Part shown: positions 15,640-23,788 of the stretch, one piece after another
Numbering within the stretch: the stretch's first letter is position 1
How the letters are laid out: every line of letters begins with the position of its first letter
Source of the DNA: Bacteroidia bacterium
Lineage (GTDB): Bacteria; Bacteroidota; Bacteroidia; Bacteroidales; Prolixibacteraceae
Assembly (NCBI GenBank): GCA_026391315.1
Contig: JAPLDT010000008.1
Span: 1-43,351 of the forward strand
DNA length: 43,351 bases
Direction of reading: 5' to 3'
Notes under the pieces: model-generated
Seen by the model: only the letters and a program-made list of their open reading frames with translations
What the model was told of the DNA's origin: nothing
The model's database searches: none
Position numbers and translations under genes: made by a program

Positions 15640-16545
15640 TTAAACAAATTTTTGTAAAATAAGCAGTACACCAAAAAATATGAGCAGGCTTACCGATGTT
15701 AGCACTACGATGAACTGCGGATTATGGCTCATTCGGAACCTTGCCATAAACGACTCGATCAAACCAATGGCAACGGCCATCAAAAACTGAATGGCAAAAA
15801 ATGCTGGAATGGCATATTGATAAGGGATGACGCCAATAAACAGGTTCACGATCAAAGCCCCATATAGCGCAAATTTAAGGTATCCGGCCGTTAGGATCAA
15901 TCCCAGATCGAATCCGCTGTTGTCGAGGATCATCACTTCATGGACCATGGTCAGTTCGAGGTGGGTCTTGGGATCGTCGATGGGCATACGGCTGTTTTCG
16001 ATCATGGCAATCATCAAAAGTACGAAAGTTGCCAGGGCTGCCAGGGCATAGCTAATCTGAGATCCAATGTGCAGTGAGGCAAAAATCTCCTGAAATGAGG
16101 TGTGACCTGAAAGTAGCGCCAATGAGCCCATTAGGATAAAGAAGGCAGGCTCTGCGAACATCGAGTAGAGGGCTTCGCGGCTGGCGCCCATCCCTTCGAA
16201 ACTGCTGCCGGTATCCAAAGCGGAAATGATGCTGAAGAATTTCCCCAAAGCCAAAACATAAGCGAAAAAAATGAAATCTCCATTGAAACTTAGTACGCCG
16301 GGCGATTTACCAAACGGAACTACCATCAAGGCCATCACAACAGACGCAAAATAGACTGTGGGAGCCAGTTGAAAAATGAAACTGGTGGTCTCACTGTAGA
16401 CTGCACCCTTGCGGAATAACCTAACAACATCCCTGACAGGTTGCAATATCCCGGGACCTTTACGACCTGAAGCCAAACTCTTGGTCCGGATGACAATACC
16501 GGTAAAAAAGAGGGCTGCAATAAGGTTTAAAAAGATACTCAGCAT
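15640..16545 (-). CDS. HyfC/NuoH-like membrane anchor subunit
   Basis: A 301-residue protein with about eight helices. Conserved family segments are visible: GRKGPGILQPVRDVVRLFRK near residues 27-46, SFEGMGASREALYS around 114-127, and ENSRMPIDDPKTHLELTMVH around 181-200, rich in the Glu/Asp/Arg residues of the NuoH 'E-channel'. This subunit links the peripheral arm to the membrane arm and forms the quinone-like cavity in complex I. Its gene begins 2 bp after the stop of the second HyfB-like gene. Confidence 0.9.
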   Translation of the reverse strand: MLSIFLNLIAALFFTGIVIRTKSLASGRKGPGILQPVRDVVRLFRKGAVYSETTSFIFQLAPTVYFASVVMALMVVPFGKSPGVLSFNGDFIFFAYVLALGKFFSIISALDTGSSFEGMGASREALYSMFAEPAFFILMGSLALLSGHTSFQEIFASLHIGSQISYALAALATFVLLMIAMIENSRMPIDDPKTHLELTMVHEVMILDNSGFDLGLILTAGYLKFALYGALIVNLFIGVIPYQYAIPAFFAIQFLMAVAIGLIESFMARFRMSHNPQFIVVLTSVSLLIFFGVLLILQKFV

Positions 16546-16547
16546 GG

Positions 16548-18575
16548 TTATAGAAGTTTAAATATATCAATAAAGGATTCCAAATTCCTGTATAGCAAAG
16601 GGATACCCAATACCGTCAGGATAAAAATGATTCCGTACAAAATATAGAATTGAAGTTTACCGTTGTTCAGGAAGACAAACCTCCCCATAAAACGCTTATT
16701 TAATTTTAGAACACGGTCAATCAATCCCTTTTCAAGTTTATCGTAGGGCTGGGTATGGTATCTCGCTTCTGAAGGGAAAACACCATGAACGATTGCCTCT
16801 TCTTTGTTGACTATCAGGACAGGTGCGAATAGCTTACTGTAGGTACGTACAAAGGAGCTTGCGGTGTACTGATGTTTAGAAGTTGAGGCCACATAACCGC
16901 AGCCCCAGGTTGGGCCAACTTCCACTCTCCTCTTTTTAAGCAGGTTCTGTCTGATAAAATAGAGTCCGATTACCAAGGCAACCAATATCCATGATGCCCA
17001 ACTGATCGGCTGTAAGGCCGTGAAAACACTATTCTGTGGAGTATTTGTCAGAATTTGTACTGTTCCTGTAAAAAGAGAGACAGGCTCTGCCAATAGGTGG
17101 ATAAACAACATAGGAAAAATGCCTACCAGGATGATGACAAGGGCCAAAATATAAGAAGGGAGGAGTTGTATAAACTTAACCTCTTGGCATTCTGCATGGA
17201 GTGTATGACGGGCTGTTCCCAAAAAAACTGTTCCAAATGCCTTGGTAAAACAAATCATGGCCAGACCACCAATGGCTACCAGTCCGATGGTGGAGAAAAT
17301 GGCTGCGAGGAGCGAAAATAGCGTTCCATCTGAGAGCCAGCTGTATAGCCCGGTATAGATAATGAATTCAGAGATAAAGCCGTTAAAGGGCGGAATTCCG
17401 CAAATGGCAATGGCAGCAATTAAAAAGAGCATGGCAGTCTGTGGCATCTTCTTTATCACTCCGCCCAATTTCTCAATTTCCATAGTATGCGTTGCCTGGT
17501 AAACATTTCCGGCAGTATAGAAGAGCAGGGATTTGAAGAGTGCATGATTTAAGGTATGGAGCAATGCACCTGCATATCCAAGCGTTGCTAGTGTTGGATT
17601 ACCCATACCTGTTCCAATGGCCCCTAAGCCTATTCCAATTCCAATGATCCCTATATTTTCGATGCTATGGTAGGCGAGTAGTTTTTTGAGGTTGTGCTGT
17701 ATAATGGCCAGCATCACTCCGTACAATCCGGAAAGCACCGAGACAATCAGAATTAGGAAACCTACCGCAACATAGTCTGTTTTGATAATCAACAACATAC
17801 GTAAAATTCCGAATATTCCAGCCTTGATGATAACTCCCGACATCATACCCGATACATGCGCAGGTGCGGCAGGATGTGCATATGGAAGCCATGTGTGAAA
17901 AGGAACAAATCCGGCTTTGATCGCAAAGGCAATAAAAAAACAGAGAAATAAAATCAATGAAGCCATTCCCGGTAATGAAGACGAATAAGTGGTGATGGCC
18001 TGAAAGTCATAGCTATTCGTTTTGTTAATGACCCAAAGAAAGCCAACAATCAGGAACACGATAGAAAAATGTGCCTGTATCAGGTAATTTATACCGGCTT
18101 TGATGGTGACAGGATTTTCATGCTCAAAAATGATAAGAACGAAAGAGGTCAAAGCCAAAATTTCCCAGGCGATCAGGAAAACAAAACTGTTCTGGATCCC
18201 GCAAACACTGATGATAGAAGCATGTTGCAGCAAAAATGCAAAACTGTGCAGGGTAAGGCTGTTGGTTCTCTTCCTGTAGCTCTTCATGTAGGAATATCCA
18301 TACAATGCCCCAGTTAAAAAAACCAGGTTGATGATCAAAATAAACCAACCCGACAATGCATCTATCCTTATGGGGATAATACCTGTGACATAACTTCCCG
18401 GTAGGGAGATGGAAACAGGATTCCCTGTCAGGCTTTGTACAGCCATGTATCCTGATATCATTACATTAATTGTCAACAAAACCAGTGTCAGTACTCCCTT
18501 CAACCTAACTTTCAGGAAAGGAAGAAGAAGTAATCCGACAAACGGTATCAGGACAAATGTGGTAATCAGGTTCAT
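16548..18575 (-). CDS. HyfB-like antiporter subunit (second of a tandem pair)
   Basis: A 675-residue NuoL/Mrp-type subunit with about 16 helices. The key residues of this family are visible: helix-5 Glu in WEILALTSFVL, helix-7 Lys in IKAGFVPFHTWLPYAHPAAP, helix-8 Lys in SGVIIKAGIFGILRML, and the ENIGIIGIGIGLGAIG segment. The C-terminal WGCGYVASTSKHQYTASSF is characteristic of HyfB. The neighbouring upstream gene encodes a close homologue, so this is a tandem duplication. The start ATG overlaps the upstream stop (ATGA at 18572-18575). Confidence 0.9.
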   Translation of the reverse strand: MNLITTFVLIPFVGLLLLPFLKVRLKGVLTLVLLTINVMISGYMAVQSLTGNPVSISLPGSYVTGIIPIRIDALSGWFILIINLVFLTGALYGYSYMKSYRKRTNSLTLHSFAFLLQHASIISVCGIQNSFVFLIAWEILALTSFVLIIFEHENPVTIKAGINYLIQAHFSIVFLIVGFLWVINKTNSYDFQAITTYSSSLPGMASLILFLCFFIAFAIKAGFVPFHTWLPYAHPAAPAHVSGMMSGVIIKAGIFGILRMLLIIKTDYVAVGFLILIVSVLSGLYGVMLAIIQHNLKKLLAYHSIENIGIIGIGIGLGAIGTGMGNPTLATLGYAGALLHTLNHALFKSLLFYTAGNVYQATHTMEIEKLGGVIKKMPQTAMLFLIAAIAICGIPPFNGFISEFIIYTGLYSWLSDGTLFSLLAAIFSTIGLVAIGGLAMICFTKAFGTVFLGTARHTLHAECQEVKFIQLLPSYILALVIILVGIFPMLFIHLLAEPVSLFTGTVQILTNTPQNSVFTALQPISWASWILVALVIGLYFIRQNLLKKRRVEVGPTWGCGYVASTSKHQYTASSFVRTYSKLFAPVLIVNKEEAIVHGVFPSEARYHTQPYDKLEKGLIDRVLKLNKRFMGRFVFLNNGKLQFYILYGIIFILTVLGIPLLYRNLESFIDIFKLL

Positions 18576-20578
18576 GAAATAATATTTAAGATTGATAGGA
18601 TGATCAGGGCAAGAATAAATACAATTCCATACAAAACATAGGATTGTATTCGTCCATTCTGGACAAAACTAAAGTAATTGGCCGATTGTACCAGCCAATC
18701 TGTTGAAGGTTTGATCAATTTGTACTCGAAAAAATCCTGGTAATGCGAGATGTAGGATTTCCCTGCGGGATGTATTTCTCCCTTTTTCAACTCTTCGAAC
18801 TCCTTTTTTTCAATGAGCAGCGCATTAAAAATCTTTCCAAGAGGCTTGGAAAAGGATTTTCCGGTGTATTGCTGCCTGTTGTTTGGGGCTACATAGCCAC
18901 ATCCCCACGTAGCGCCAGAATTCACATATGCTTTTTTCATGAGCAGGGAACGAGCAATCCAGGTAGCTGCAACAATTCCGGTGAGTAACAGAAAGTAAAA
19001 GCTGATGTTGGCTGTTGTTTTGCCGATACCCTCCAGAATGGCAGGTTCTGCATCCATGGAATGCAGGATGGACAACTGGCTTCCGACAATTTTCATGTAA
19101 AACTGTGGAAGAAGGGCCACACTCAGCATTACGGCAATGATCAGGTATTGCGGTATGAGCATTATGGATGAAACTTCCTGCGGTTTGTGGGTTAGCTGTG
19201 TACGGGGTTGGCCCAAAAAGATGGTACCAAAAGCCTTGGTAAAGGTAAGAACCGAAAGTCCTCCTATGATACTTAATCCTGCTAAAACGAGAACGTACAG
19301 TATGATTTGGCTTATACTGCTGGTATGAATACCCTCAATCAATCCATTGTAGATTAAAAATTCGGATACAAAACCATTGAAAGGAGGAAGTCCCCCAATC
19401 GCAAGCGCTCCAACAAGAAAGAGTGCCCCTGTTTTAGGCATTGATTTGATTAGTCCTCCCAGATTTTCCATGTTTAGCGTGTGAGTTTGCTGGTAGATTG
19501 CCCCTGCCGAATAAAAGAGCAAAGATTTGAACAACGAGTGATTCAAAACATGCAACAAGGCGCCTCCAAAACCAAGGTAGAACATCAAGGGTGAATTGTT
19601 TCCTATGCCCATCAGTCCTATCCCTATTCCGATGCCTATTATTCCAATATTTTCGATGGTACAATAGGCCAGCATTCGTTTGAAGTCGCGGTGTACAGCG
19701 GCATTCAGGATCCCGTACAAACCTGACAATACGGAGAGCGTAAGCACCATCTCCCCAAGCAGAAGAAAATCACTTTTCAGGAAGGTGATCATGCGCAGAA
19801 TACCGTAAATTCCAAGCTTTACCATCACCCCAGACATGATTCCGGAGATATGCGCAGGTGCAGCAGGGTGGGCATGGGGCAGCCAGCTGTGAAATGGAAT
19901 AAATCCGGCTTTGATACCAAATCCTGTAAAGAAGAGCAGAAACAACCAAAGGTTACGGTTCGTCTGAAAATAGGTATTCAGCGCATCATAACTGAAAGAT
20001 CCCGAATAATGATAGACCCAGATGAATCCGATGGTCAGGAATGTCACCCCAATGTGCATCTGAACAAAATAGTTCAATGCAGCTTTGAAGGTTTTTGGAT
20101 TTTCATGATCAAATAACACCAACAACATGGAGGTGAGCGACATGATCTCCCAAACAACCAAAAAGGCGAATCCATTCTGAACCATACAAACAAAGAGCAT
20201 GGATAGGTGAAAAAAGAGAAAAAAGATCCAATGCAATGATATCCTGTTCCTTGATTGTTCGTATTTTTTCAAATATCCCTTTCCGTAAAAGAACCCGGTT
20301 AGAACTGTAAAATTGATGATCAATATAAACCAGGCAGAGAGACCGTCAATCTTTAACAACACCTCTCCGGCAAAACTCCCAAACTGAAGAGAGAGTTCGA
20401 TGGGATGATTCAACAATGCCTGAACTGCCAGCCAGCTGCTTGACAATGAGGTAAACAAAATTGCAAACAAGGTAATGACAAAACCAATTTTTTGAGGCAT
20501 TGTCAAAATAAAAATAAAAGCCAGAAAAGTAAACAGAATGGTCCCGTTCAGCATCACGGCATTGCCTAAAATATCCAC
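18572..20578 (-). CDS. HyfB-like antiporter subunit (first of a tandem pair; first gene of the cluster)
   Basis: A 668-residue homologue of the following gene, with the same landmarks: WEIMSLTSMLLVLFDHEN (helix-5 Glu), IKAGFIPFHSWLPHAHPAAP (Lys), SGVMVKLGIYGILRMI (Lys), and the C-terminal WGCGYVAPNNRQQYTGKSF. The listed start is GTG 20578; an in-frame ATG at 20554 would remove eight residues and is also possible, since the first hydrophobic helix follows it. E. coli Hyf has one HyfB plus shorter HyfD and HyfF, whereas here the third antiporter is a second full-length HyfB. No clear TAnnTTTG promoter was found in the 469-bp region upstream. Confidence 0.88.
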   Translation of the reverse strand: MDILGNAVMLNGTILFTFLAFIFILTMPQKIGFVITLFAILFTSLSSSWLAVQALLNHPIELSLQFGSFAGEVLLKIDGLSAWFILIINFTVLTGFFYGKGYLKKYEQSRNRISLHWIFFLFFHLSMLFVCMVQNGFAFLVVWEIMSLTSMLLVLFDHENPKTFKAALNYFVQMHIGVTFLTIGFIWVYHYSGSFSYDALNTYFQTNRNLWLFLLFFTGFGIKAGFIPFHSWLPHAHPAAPAHISGIMSGVMVKLGIYGILRMITFLKSDFLLLGEMVLTLSVLSGLYGILNAAVHRDFKRMLAYCTIENIGIIGIGIGIGLMGIGNNSPLMFYLGFGGALLHVLNHSLFKSLLFYSAGAIYQQTHTLNMENLGGLIKSMPKTGALFLVGALAIGGLPPFNGFVSEFLIYNGLIEGIHTSSISQIILYVLVLAGLSIIGGLSVLTFTKAFGTIFLGQPRTQLTHKPQEVSSIMLIPQYLIIAVMLSVALLPQFYMKIVGSQLSILHSMDAEPAILEGIGKTTANISFYFLLLTGIVAATWIARSLLMKKAYVNSGATWGCGYVAPNNRQQYTGKSFSKPLGKIFNALLIEKKEFEELKKGEIHPAGKSYISHYQDFFEYKLIKPSTDWLVQSANYFSFVQNGRIQSYVLYGIVFILALIILSILNIIS

Positions 20579-20822
20579 TTTGAAATTTTATGGGTTTCTA
20601 AGAACAAAGTAAGGGTAATATACAGTGTTTTCAAAGAAAAATCTGCTAATGCGAAGAATGTTAAAAAAACTGTTGTAAAACATATTCGCAACAATTCGTT
20701 GCATTAATCTTAAAATCAAACAGATACATAAATATAGAAAAAAAAATTGCCCTTTTGTTAATGAGGAAAAGTATATCTTAACATTTTTTAATAAAAAGCT
20801 CTAATTTAGTCCTGGAATTGAA

Positions 20823-20864
20823 ATGAAACGTTGTTATCGGCTTTTACTAAAACTAAGTGTTTAA
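20823..20864 (+). other. 13-codon open frame ahead of a terminator (possible leader peptide)
   Basis: ATG 20823 to TAA 20862-20864 reads MKRCYRLLLKLSV, with four Leu among five codons after Arg. It ends 15 bases before the strong hairpin at 20880. There is no SD site, so translation is uncertain; it may only be part of a small untranslated RNA. Confidence 0.3.
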
Positions 20865-20879
20865 TCTATCTAAACTATC

Positions 20880-20909
20880 AAAGAGCAGGTCTTGTGACCT
20901 GCTCTTTTT
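20880..20909 (+). terminator. Strong intrinsic terminator without an assigned gene
   Basis: AAAGAGCAGGTC (20880-20891), loop TTGT, GACCTGCTCTTT (20896-20907) form a perfect 12-bp stem followed by T residues. The T-run is on the + strand side only, so it ends + strand transcription. Confidence 0.85.
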
Positions 20910-20969
20910 GCTTTGGGTATATCCACCAGACAGGCGGAAATACTTAAAGCAAAAAATATTGAAAGACTG

Positions 20970-21000
20970 TTTGTTTAAAGAGAAAAGATGTGTATTTTTG
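20970..21000 (+). promoter_or_regulatory. Bacteroidota-type promoter of rpsF
   Basis: TTTG at 20970-20973 and TATTTTTG at 20993-21000 with a 19-bp spacer match the -33/-7 consensus (TTTG, TAnnTTTG) of Bacteroidota. Transcription should begin near 21005-21008, about 40 bases before ATG 21048. Confidence 0.8.
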
Positions 21001-21047
21001 CGCCACTCAAATTACGAGTATATTGTTGAATGTAAATTTTTAAAAGT

Positions 21048-21401
21048 ATGTTGAACCAGTACGAAACCGTTTTCATTACTACTCCCGTTTTGTCTGATGC
21101 TCAGATGAAGGAAGCGGTAGGAAAGTTCAAGGATCTTATCACATCCCATGGTTGTGAGTTGATTCATGAAGAAAATTGGGGATTAAAGAAATTGGCTTAT
21201 CCCATTCAAAAGAAATCGACAGGGTTTTATCAGCTCCTCGAATTCAAAGCCGATCCTGCTTTCATTGGTAAGCTCGAGACCGAGTTTCGCCGTGACGAAC
21301 GTATCATCCGTTTCATAACTGTGAAATTGGAGAAATATGCTGCTGAGTATGCAGAAAAGAGAAGAAAGAAAGTTAATGCAAAAACTCAATCAGAAAACTA
21401 G
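21048..21401 (+). CDS. rpsF: 30S ribosomal protein S6
   Basis: A 117-residue protein with the S6 pattern: start [17 protein letters not shown], then [20 protein letters not shown] and [21 protein letters not shown]6 binds 16S rRNA together with S18 in the platform of the 30S subunit. The C-terminal Lys-rich tail is ordinary. It is the first gene of rpsF-rpsR-rplI; rpsR starts 2 bp after its stop. The ATG has an AT-rich leader without SD and lies just downstream of a good TTTG/TATTTTTG promoter. Confidence 0.98.
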   Translation: MLNQYETVFITTPVLSDAQMKEAVGKFKDLITSHGCELIHEENWGLKKLAYPIQKKSTGFYQLLEFKADPAFIGKLETEFRRDERIIRFITVKLEKYAAEYAEKRRKKVNAKTQSEN

Positions 21402-21403
21402 TC

Positions 21404-21673
21404 ATGAGCACAAATTCCAGCGAAATCAGGTATCTTACTCCACCTTCGGTTGAAGTAAAAAAGAAGAAATATTGTCGTTTCAAAAAGAACGGTATCAAGT
21501 ATGTGGATTATAAAGATCCTGAATTCTTGAAAAAATTTCTGAATGAGCAGGGTAAAATTTTACCCCGCCGTATTACCGGTACTTCTTTGAAATACCAGCG
21601 TAAAGTATCACAGGCAATTAAGCGTTCACGAATGATCGCATTGTTGCCTTATGTAACAGATTTGTTAAAATAA
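21404..21673 (+). CDS. rpsR: 30S ribosomal protein S18
   Basis: An 89-residue S18 protein, recognised by [39 protein letters not shown] (here starting FLKKFL) and [20 protein letters not shown]. The single Cys in the N-terminal YCRF segment is present. It partners S6 on the 30S platform. The gene sits 2 bp after rpsF, and rplI follows after 19 bp, the standard order. Confidence 0.98.
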   Translation: MSTNSSEIRYLTPPSVEVKKKKYCRFKKNGIKYVDYKDPEFLKKFLNEQGKILPRRITGTSLKYQRKVSQAIKRSRMIALLPYVTDLLK

Positions 21674-21678
21674 TTAAG

Positions 21679-21686
21679 TAGGAGGT
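21679..21686 (+). promoter_or_regulatory. Strong Shine-Dalgarno site of rplI
   Basis: TAGGAGGT ends 6 bases before ATG 21693. It is one of the few clear SD sites in the window and lies in front of a housekeeping gene. Confidence 0.75.
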
Positions 21687-21692
21687 ACGAAA

Positions 21693-22139
21693 ATGGAAAT
21701 TATTCTGCTTCAGGATGTTGCAAATCTGGGTAGCAAAGACGATGTGGTAGTTGTCAAGAACGGATACGGTCGTAATTACCTTATCCCCCAGAAATTGGCT
21801 GTGTTGGCCACATCATCATCAAAAAAGGTTCTTTCAGAGAACTTGAAACAACGCGCTCACAAAGAGGCCAAACTCAAGGAAGAAGCGTTGAAACAAGCTG
21901 AGATCCTGAAAACAATCTCGATTGTAATTGGTGCAAAAACCAGTTCAACCGGCAAGATTTTCGGATCTGTCAACAACATTCAGGTTGCTGAGGCTTTGAA
22001 GGAAAAAGGATTTGAGGTCGATCGCAAACAGATCACCATTAAAGAAGATTCTATCAAGGAAATTGGAAAACATACGGCAAAAGTGAAATTTCACCGCGAA
22101 GTGGTTGTTGAACTGGAGTTCGAAGTCGTTGCCGAATAA
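21693..22139 (+). CDS. rplI: 50S ribosomal protein L9
   Basis: A 148-residue L9 with the N-terminal domain MEIILLQDVANLGSKDDVVV and VKNGYGRNYLIPQKLAV, a long connecting helix rich in Lys/Glu (about 45-75), and the C-terminal KIFGSVNNIQVAEALKEKGF and VDRKQITI rRNA-binding domain. Length is standard. A GGAGG site precedes the start. A strong terminator follows about 50 bp after the stop, ending the three-gene unit. Confidence 0.98.
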   Translation: MEIILLQDVANLGSKDDVVVVKNGYGRNYLIPQKLAVLATSSSKKVLSENLKQRAHKEAKLKEEALKQAEILKTISIVIGAKTSSTGKIFGSVNNIQVAEALKEKGFEVDRKQITIKEDSIKEIGKHTAKVKFHREVVVELEFEVVAE

Positions 22140-22189
22140 GACCCTATTCTTCACAAACAGTTTCTGAAAATCATTTTTTCTAAACAGAT

Positions 22190-22225
22190 AAAAAGCTGTC
22201 TCTACTATTGGGACAGCTTTTTTTT
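22190..22225 (+). terminator. Intrinsic terminator after rplI
   Basis: AAAAAGCTGTC (22190-22200) and GACAGCTTTTT (22212-22222) form an 11-bp stem with an 11-base loop and continuing T residues. Confidence 0.9.
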
Positions 22226-22227
22226 GG

Positions 22228-22235
22228 TATTTTTG
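22228..22235 (+). promoter_or_regulatory. Possible -7 element (TATTTTTG) for the kinase-RapZ gene
   Basis: TATTTTTG overlaps the end of the rplI terminator, 17 bp before the TTG start at 22252. A TTG at 22208-22210 lies 17 bp upstream, shorter than the usual 19-21 spacer. If used, the transcript would be nearly leaderless. Confidence 0.4.
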
Positions 22236-22251
22236 CTTTAAATCATTCAAC

Positions 22252-23676
22252 TTGGAAAAGCTAACCGAACAAAAATTATCAGACCTCTTTCAGAAGAGGT
22301 TTATGGAAGCCGTCACATCTTCCGAAATGCTGCCTCCTTCCGGTTCCTACCGGGAATACATCCGGTTGCAAAGCATGCACCATCGTGTAATAGGAACATG
22401 GAATGAGGATGAAAAAGAGAACAATGCCTTCGTCAGTTTTTCCAACCATTTGCGGGCAAGCGGGGTAAATGTGCCCGAAATTTATGAGTATGATGCTAAA
22501 GCACGCATCTACCTTCAGGAGGATCTGGGAGATGTCACACTCTTTTCCTTCCTGACAGACATTCGTGTCACCAACGGATTTTCATCTGAAATTACAGAGA
22601 CCTACCGGAAAGTGGTTAGGGTATTGCCTGACATCCAGGTTACTGCAGGGAAAGGCATCGATTTTAATTTTTGTTATCCCCGAAAGGCATTTGACCGCCA
22701 ATCGATGATGTGGGACCTGAATTATTTCAAATACTATTTTCTGAAACTTGCCAAGGTGAGCTTTGACGAGCAGGCCCTCGAAGATGATTATGCCTCATTC
22801 TGTGATTACCTGCTGAAAGCTGAGAGCAATTTCTTCATGATGCGGGACTTTCAGAGCAGAAACATACTTCTTCGCAACAATGAACCCTGGTTCATCGATT
22901 ATCAGGGAGGAAGGAGAGGTGCACTTCAGTACGATCTGGCATCCCTGCTTTATGATGCCAAAGCCGATATACCACAGCAGGTTCGGGAGGAATTGATCGA
23001 GGAGTACCTCGACAATCTGGCAAAGATTTATCCGGTCGACAGAAAAGAGTTCAAACAATATTTCTACGGGTACGTCCTGATTCGCATGATGCAAGCTATG
23101 GGAGCCTATGGATTCAGAGGGTTTTATGAGAAAAAGGCACATTTTCTGAAGAGTATCCCGTTTGCCCTGGAAAATCTCAATGTAGTGATGAAAAAGATTG
23201 ACATCCCAATTCAGTTGACTGAACTTTACAATGTTTTGAACTCGCTTTCCGAATCCGAGGTATTAAAAACCATCGTTATAAAAGAGACGGAATTAACCGT
23301 TGCAATTACCAGTTTCTCTTACAAAAAGGGAATTCCGGCTGATCCAAGCGGTAACGGAGGTGGGTTCATTTTCGACTGCCGTGCCTTGCCCAATCCCGGC
23401 AGGTTGGTTGAGTACCAGAAGTTGACTGGCAAAGATCGTGAGGTAATTGCCTATCTGGAAGCCTATCCTGAAGTGGAGAAGTTTTTGAATCCGGTACTCA
23501 GCCTTGTCGACCAAAGTGTAAAAGGATACCTCGAAAGAAAATTTTCAAACCTCTCTGTGCAGTTTGGTTGTACGGGCGGACAACATCGCTCCGTTTACTG
23601 TGCAGAACGATTGGCTGCGCATTTGAGGAACAATTTTCCGGTAAAAGTCGTACTAAAACACAGAGAACAAGAATAG
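22252..23676 (+). CDS. AmgK-like sugar kinase fused to a RapZ C-terminal domain
   Basis: A 474-residue two-domain protein. Residues 10-320 are an aminoglycoside-phosphotransferase-like kinase: PPSGSYREY (28-36), catalytic-loop RDFQSRN (Asp199, Asn204) and metal-binding FIDYQGG (Asp216). This resembles AmgK, which phosphorylates the anomeric carbon of MurNAc or GlcNAc. Residues about 345-474 match the C-terminal half of RapZ/YvcJ (SFSYKKGIPAD, DCRALPNPG, LTGKD, GCTGGQHRSVYCAERLA at 439-455), without RapZ's N-terminal P-loop part. In E. coli RapZ this half senses glucosamine-6-phosphate and binds the small RNA GlmZ. A MurU-like gene follows, supporting cell-wall sugar recycling. The start is TTG 22252; the next ATG (22303) would cut the first helix. 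Confidence 0.85.
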   Translation: MEKLTEQKLSDLFQKRFMEAVTSSEMLPPSGSYREYIRLQSMHHRVIGTWNEDEKENNAFVSFSNHLRASGVNVPEIYEYDAKARIYLQEDLGDVTLFSFLTDIRVTNGFSSEITETYRKVVRVLPDIQVTAGKGIDFNFCYPRKAFDRQSMMWDLNYFKYYFLKLAKVSFDEQALEDDYASFCDYLLKAESNFFMMRDFQSRNILLRNNEPWFIDYQGGRRGALQYDLASLLYDAKADIPQQVREELIEEYLDNLAKIYPVDRKEFKQYFYGYVLIRMMQAMGAYGFRGFYEKKAHFLKSIPFALENLNVVMKKIDIPIQLTELYNVLNSLSESEVLKTIVIKETELTVAITSFSYKKGIPADPSGNGGGFIFDCRALPNPGRLVEYQKLTGKDREVIAYLEAYPEVEKFLNPVLSLVDQSVKGYLERKFSNLSVQFGCTGGQHRSVYCAERLAAHLRNNFPVKVVLKHREQE

Positions 23677-23683
23677 TTTGAAG

Positions 23684-23755
23684 GGTTTGAAATGTTTAAA
23701 AAGTTTGAAATGTTGAATTACCGGAACTTTTCAAACATCACAAACCTTTCAAACC
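23684..23755. repeat. Nested TTTGAAA / TTTCAAA inverted repeats
   Basis: GGTTTGAAA (23684-23692) pairs with TTTCAAACC (23747-23755), and inside it GTTTGAAA (23703-23710) with TTTCAAAC (23729-23736). The spacer between two co-directional genes is otherwise built from TTTGAAATGTT phrases. Confidence 0.65.
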
Positions 23756-23788
23756 TTTTAAACCAAAAAAATAATTTCTGAAATATTC

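Larger units (their letters stand above)
20579..21047. other. Divergent AT-rich region between the Hyf-like cluster and rpsF
   Basis: It separates the - strand cluster from + strand rpsF. Contents: a small imperfect palindrome GCAAC-AATTC-GTTGC near 20690-20704, a 13-codon open frame (20823-20864), a strong + strand terminator (20880-20909) and the rpsF promoter (20970-21000). The terminator lies upstream of that promoter, so it ends some other, unidentified + strand transcript. Confidence 0.6.

Noticed and set aside
10822-20578. Annotation as a functional hydrogenase-4 / formate hydrogenlyase
   Set aside because: NiFe ligands and most proximal-cluster ligands are absent, and no formate dehydrogenase or maturation genes are present.
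20857-21054. 65-codon frame overlapping the rpsF promoter and start
   Set aside because: It spans the terminator and promoter and overlaps rpsF; composition is not gene-like.
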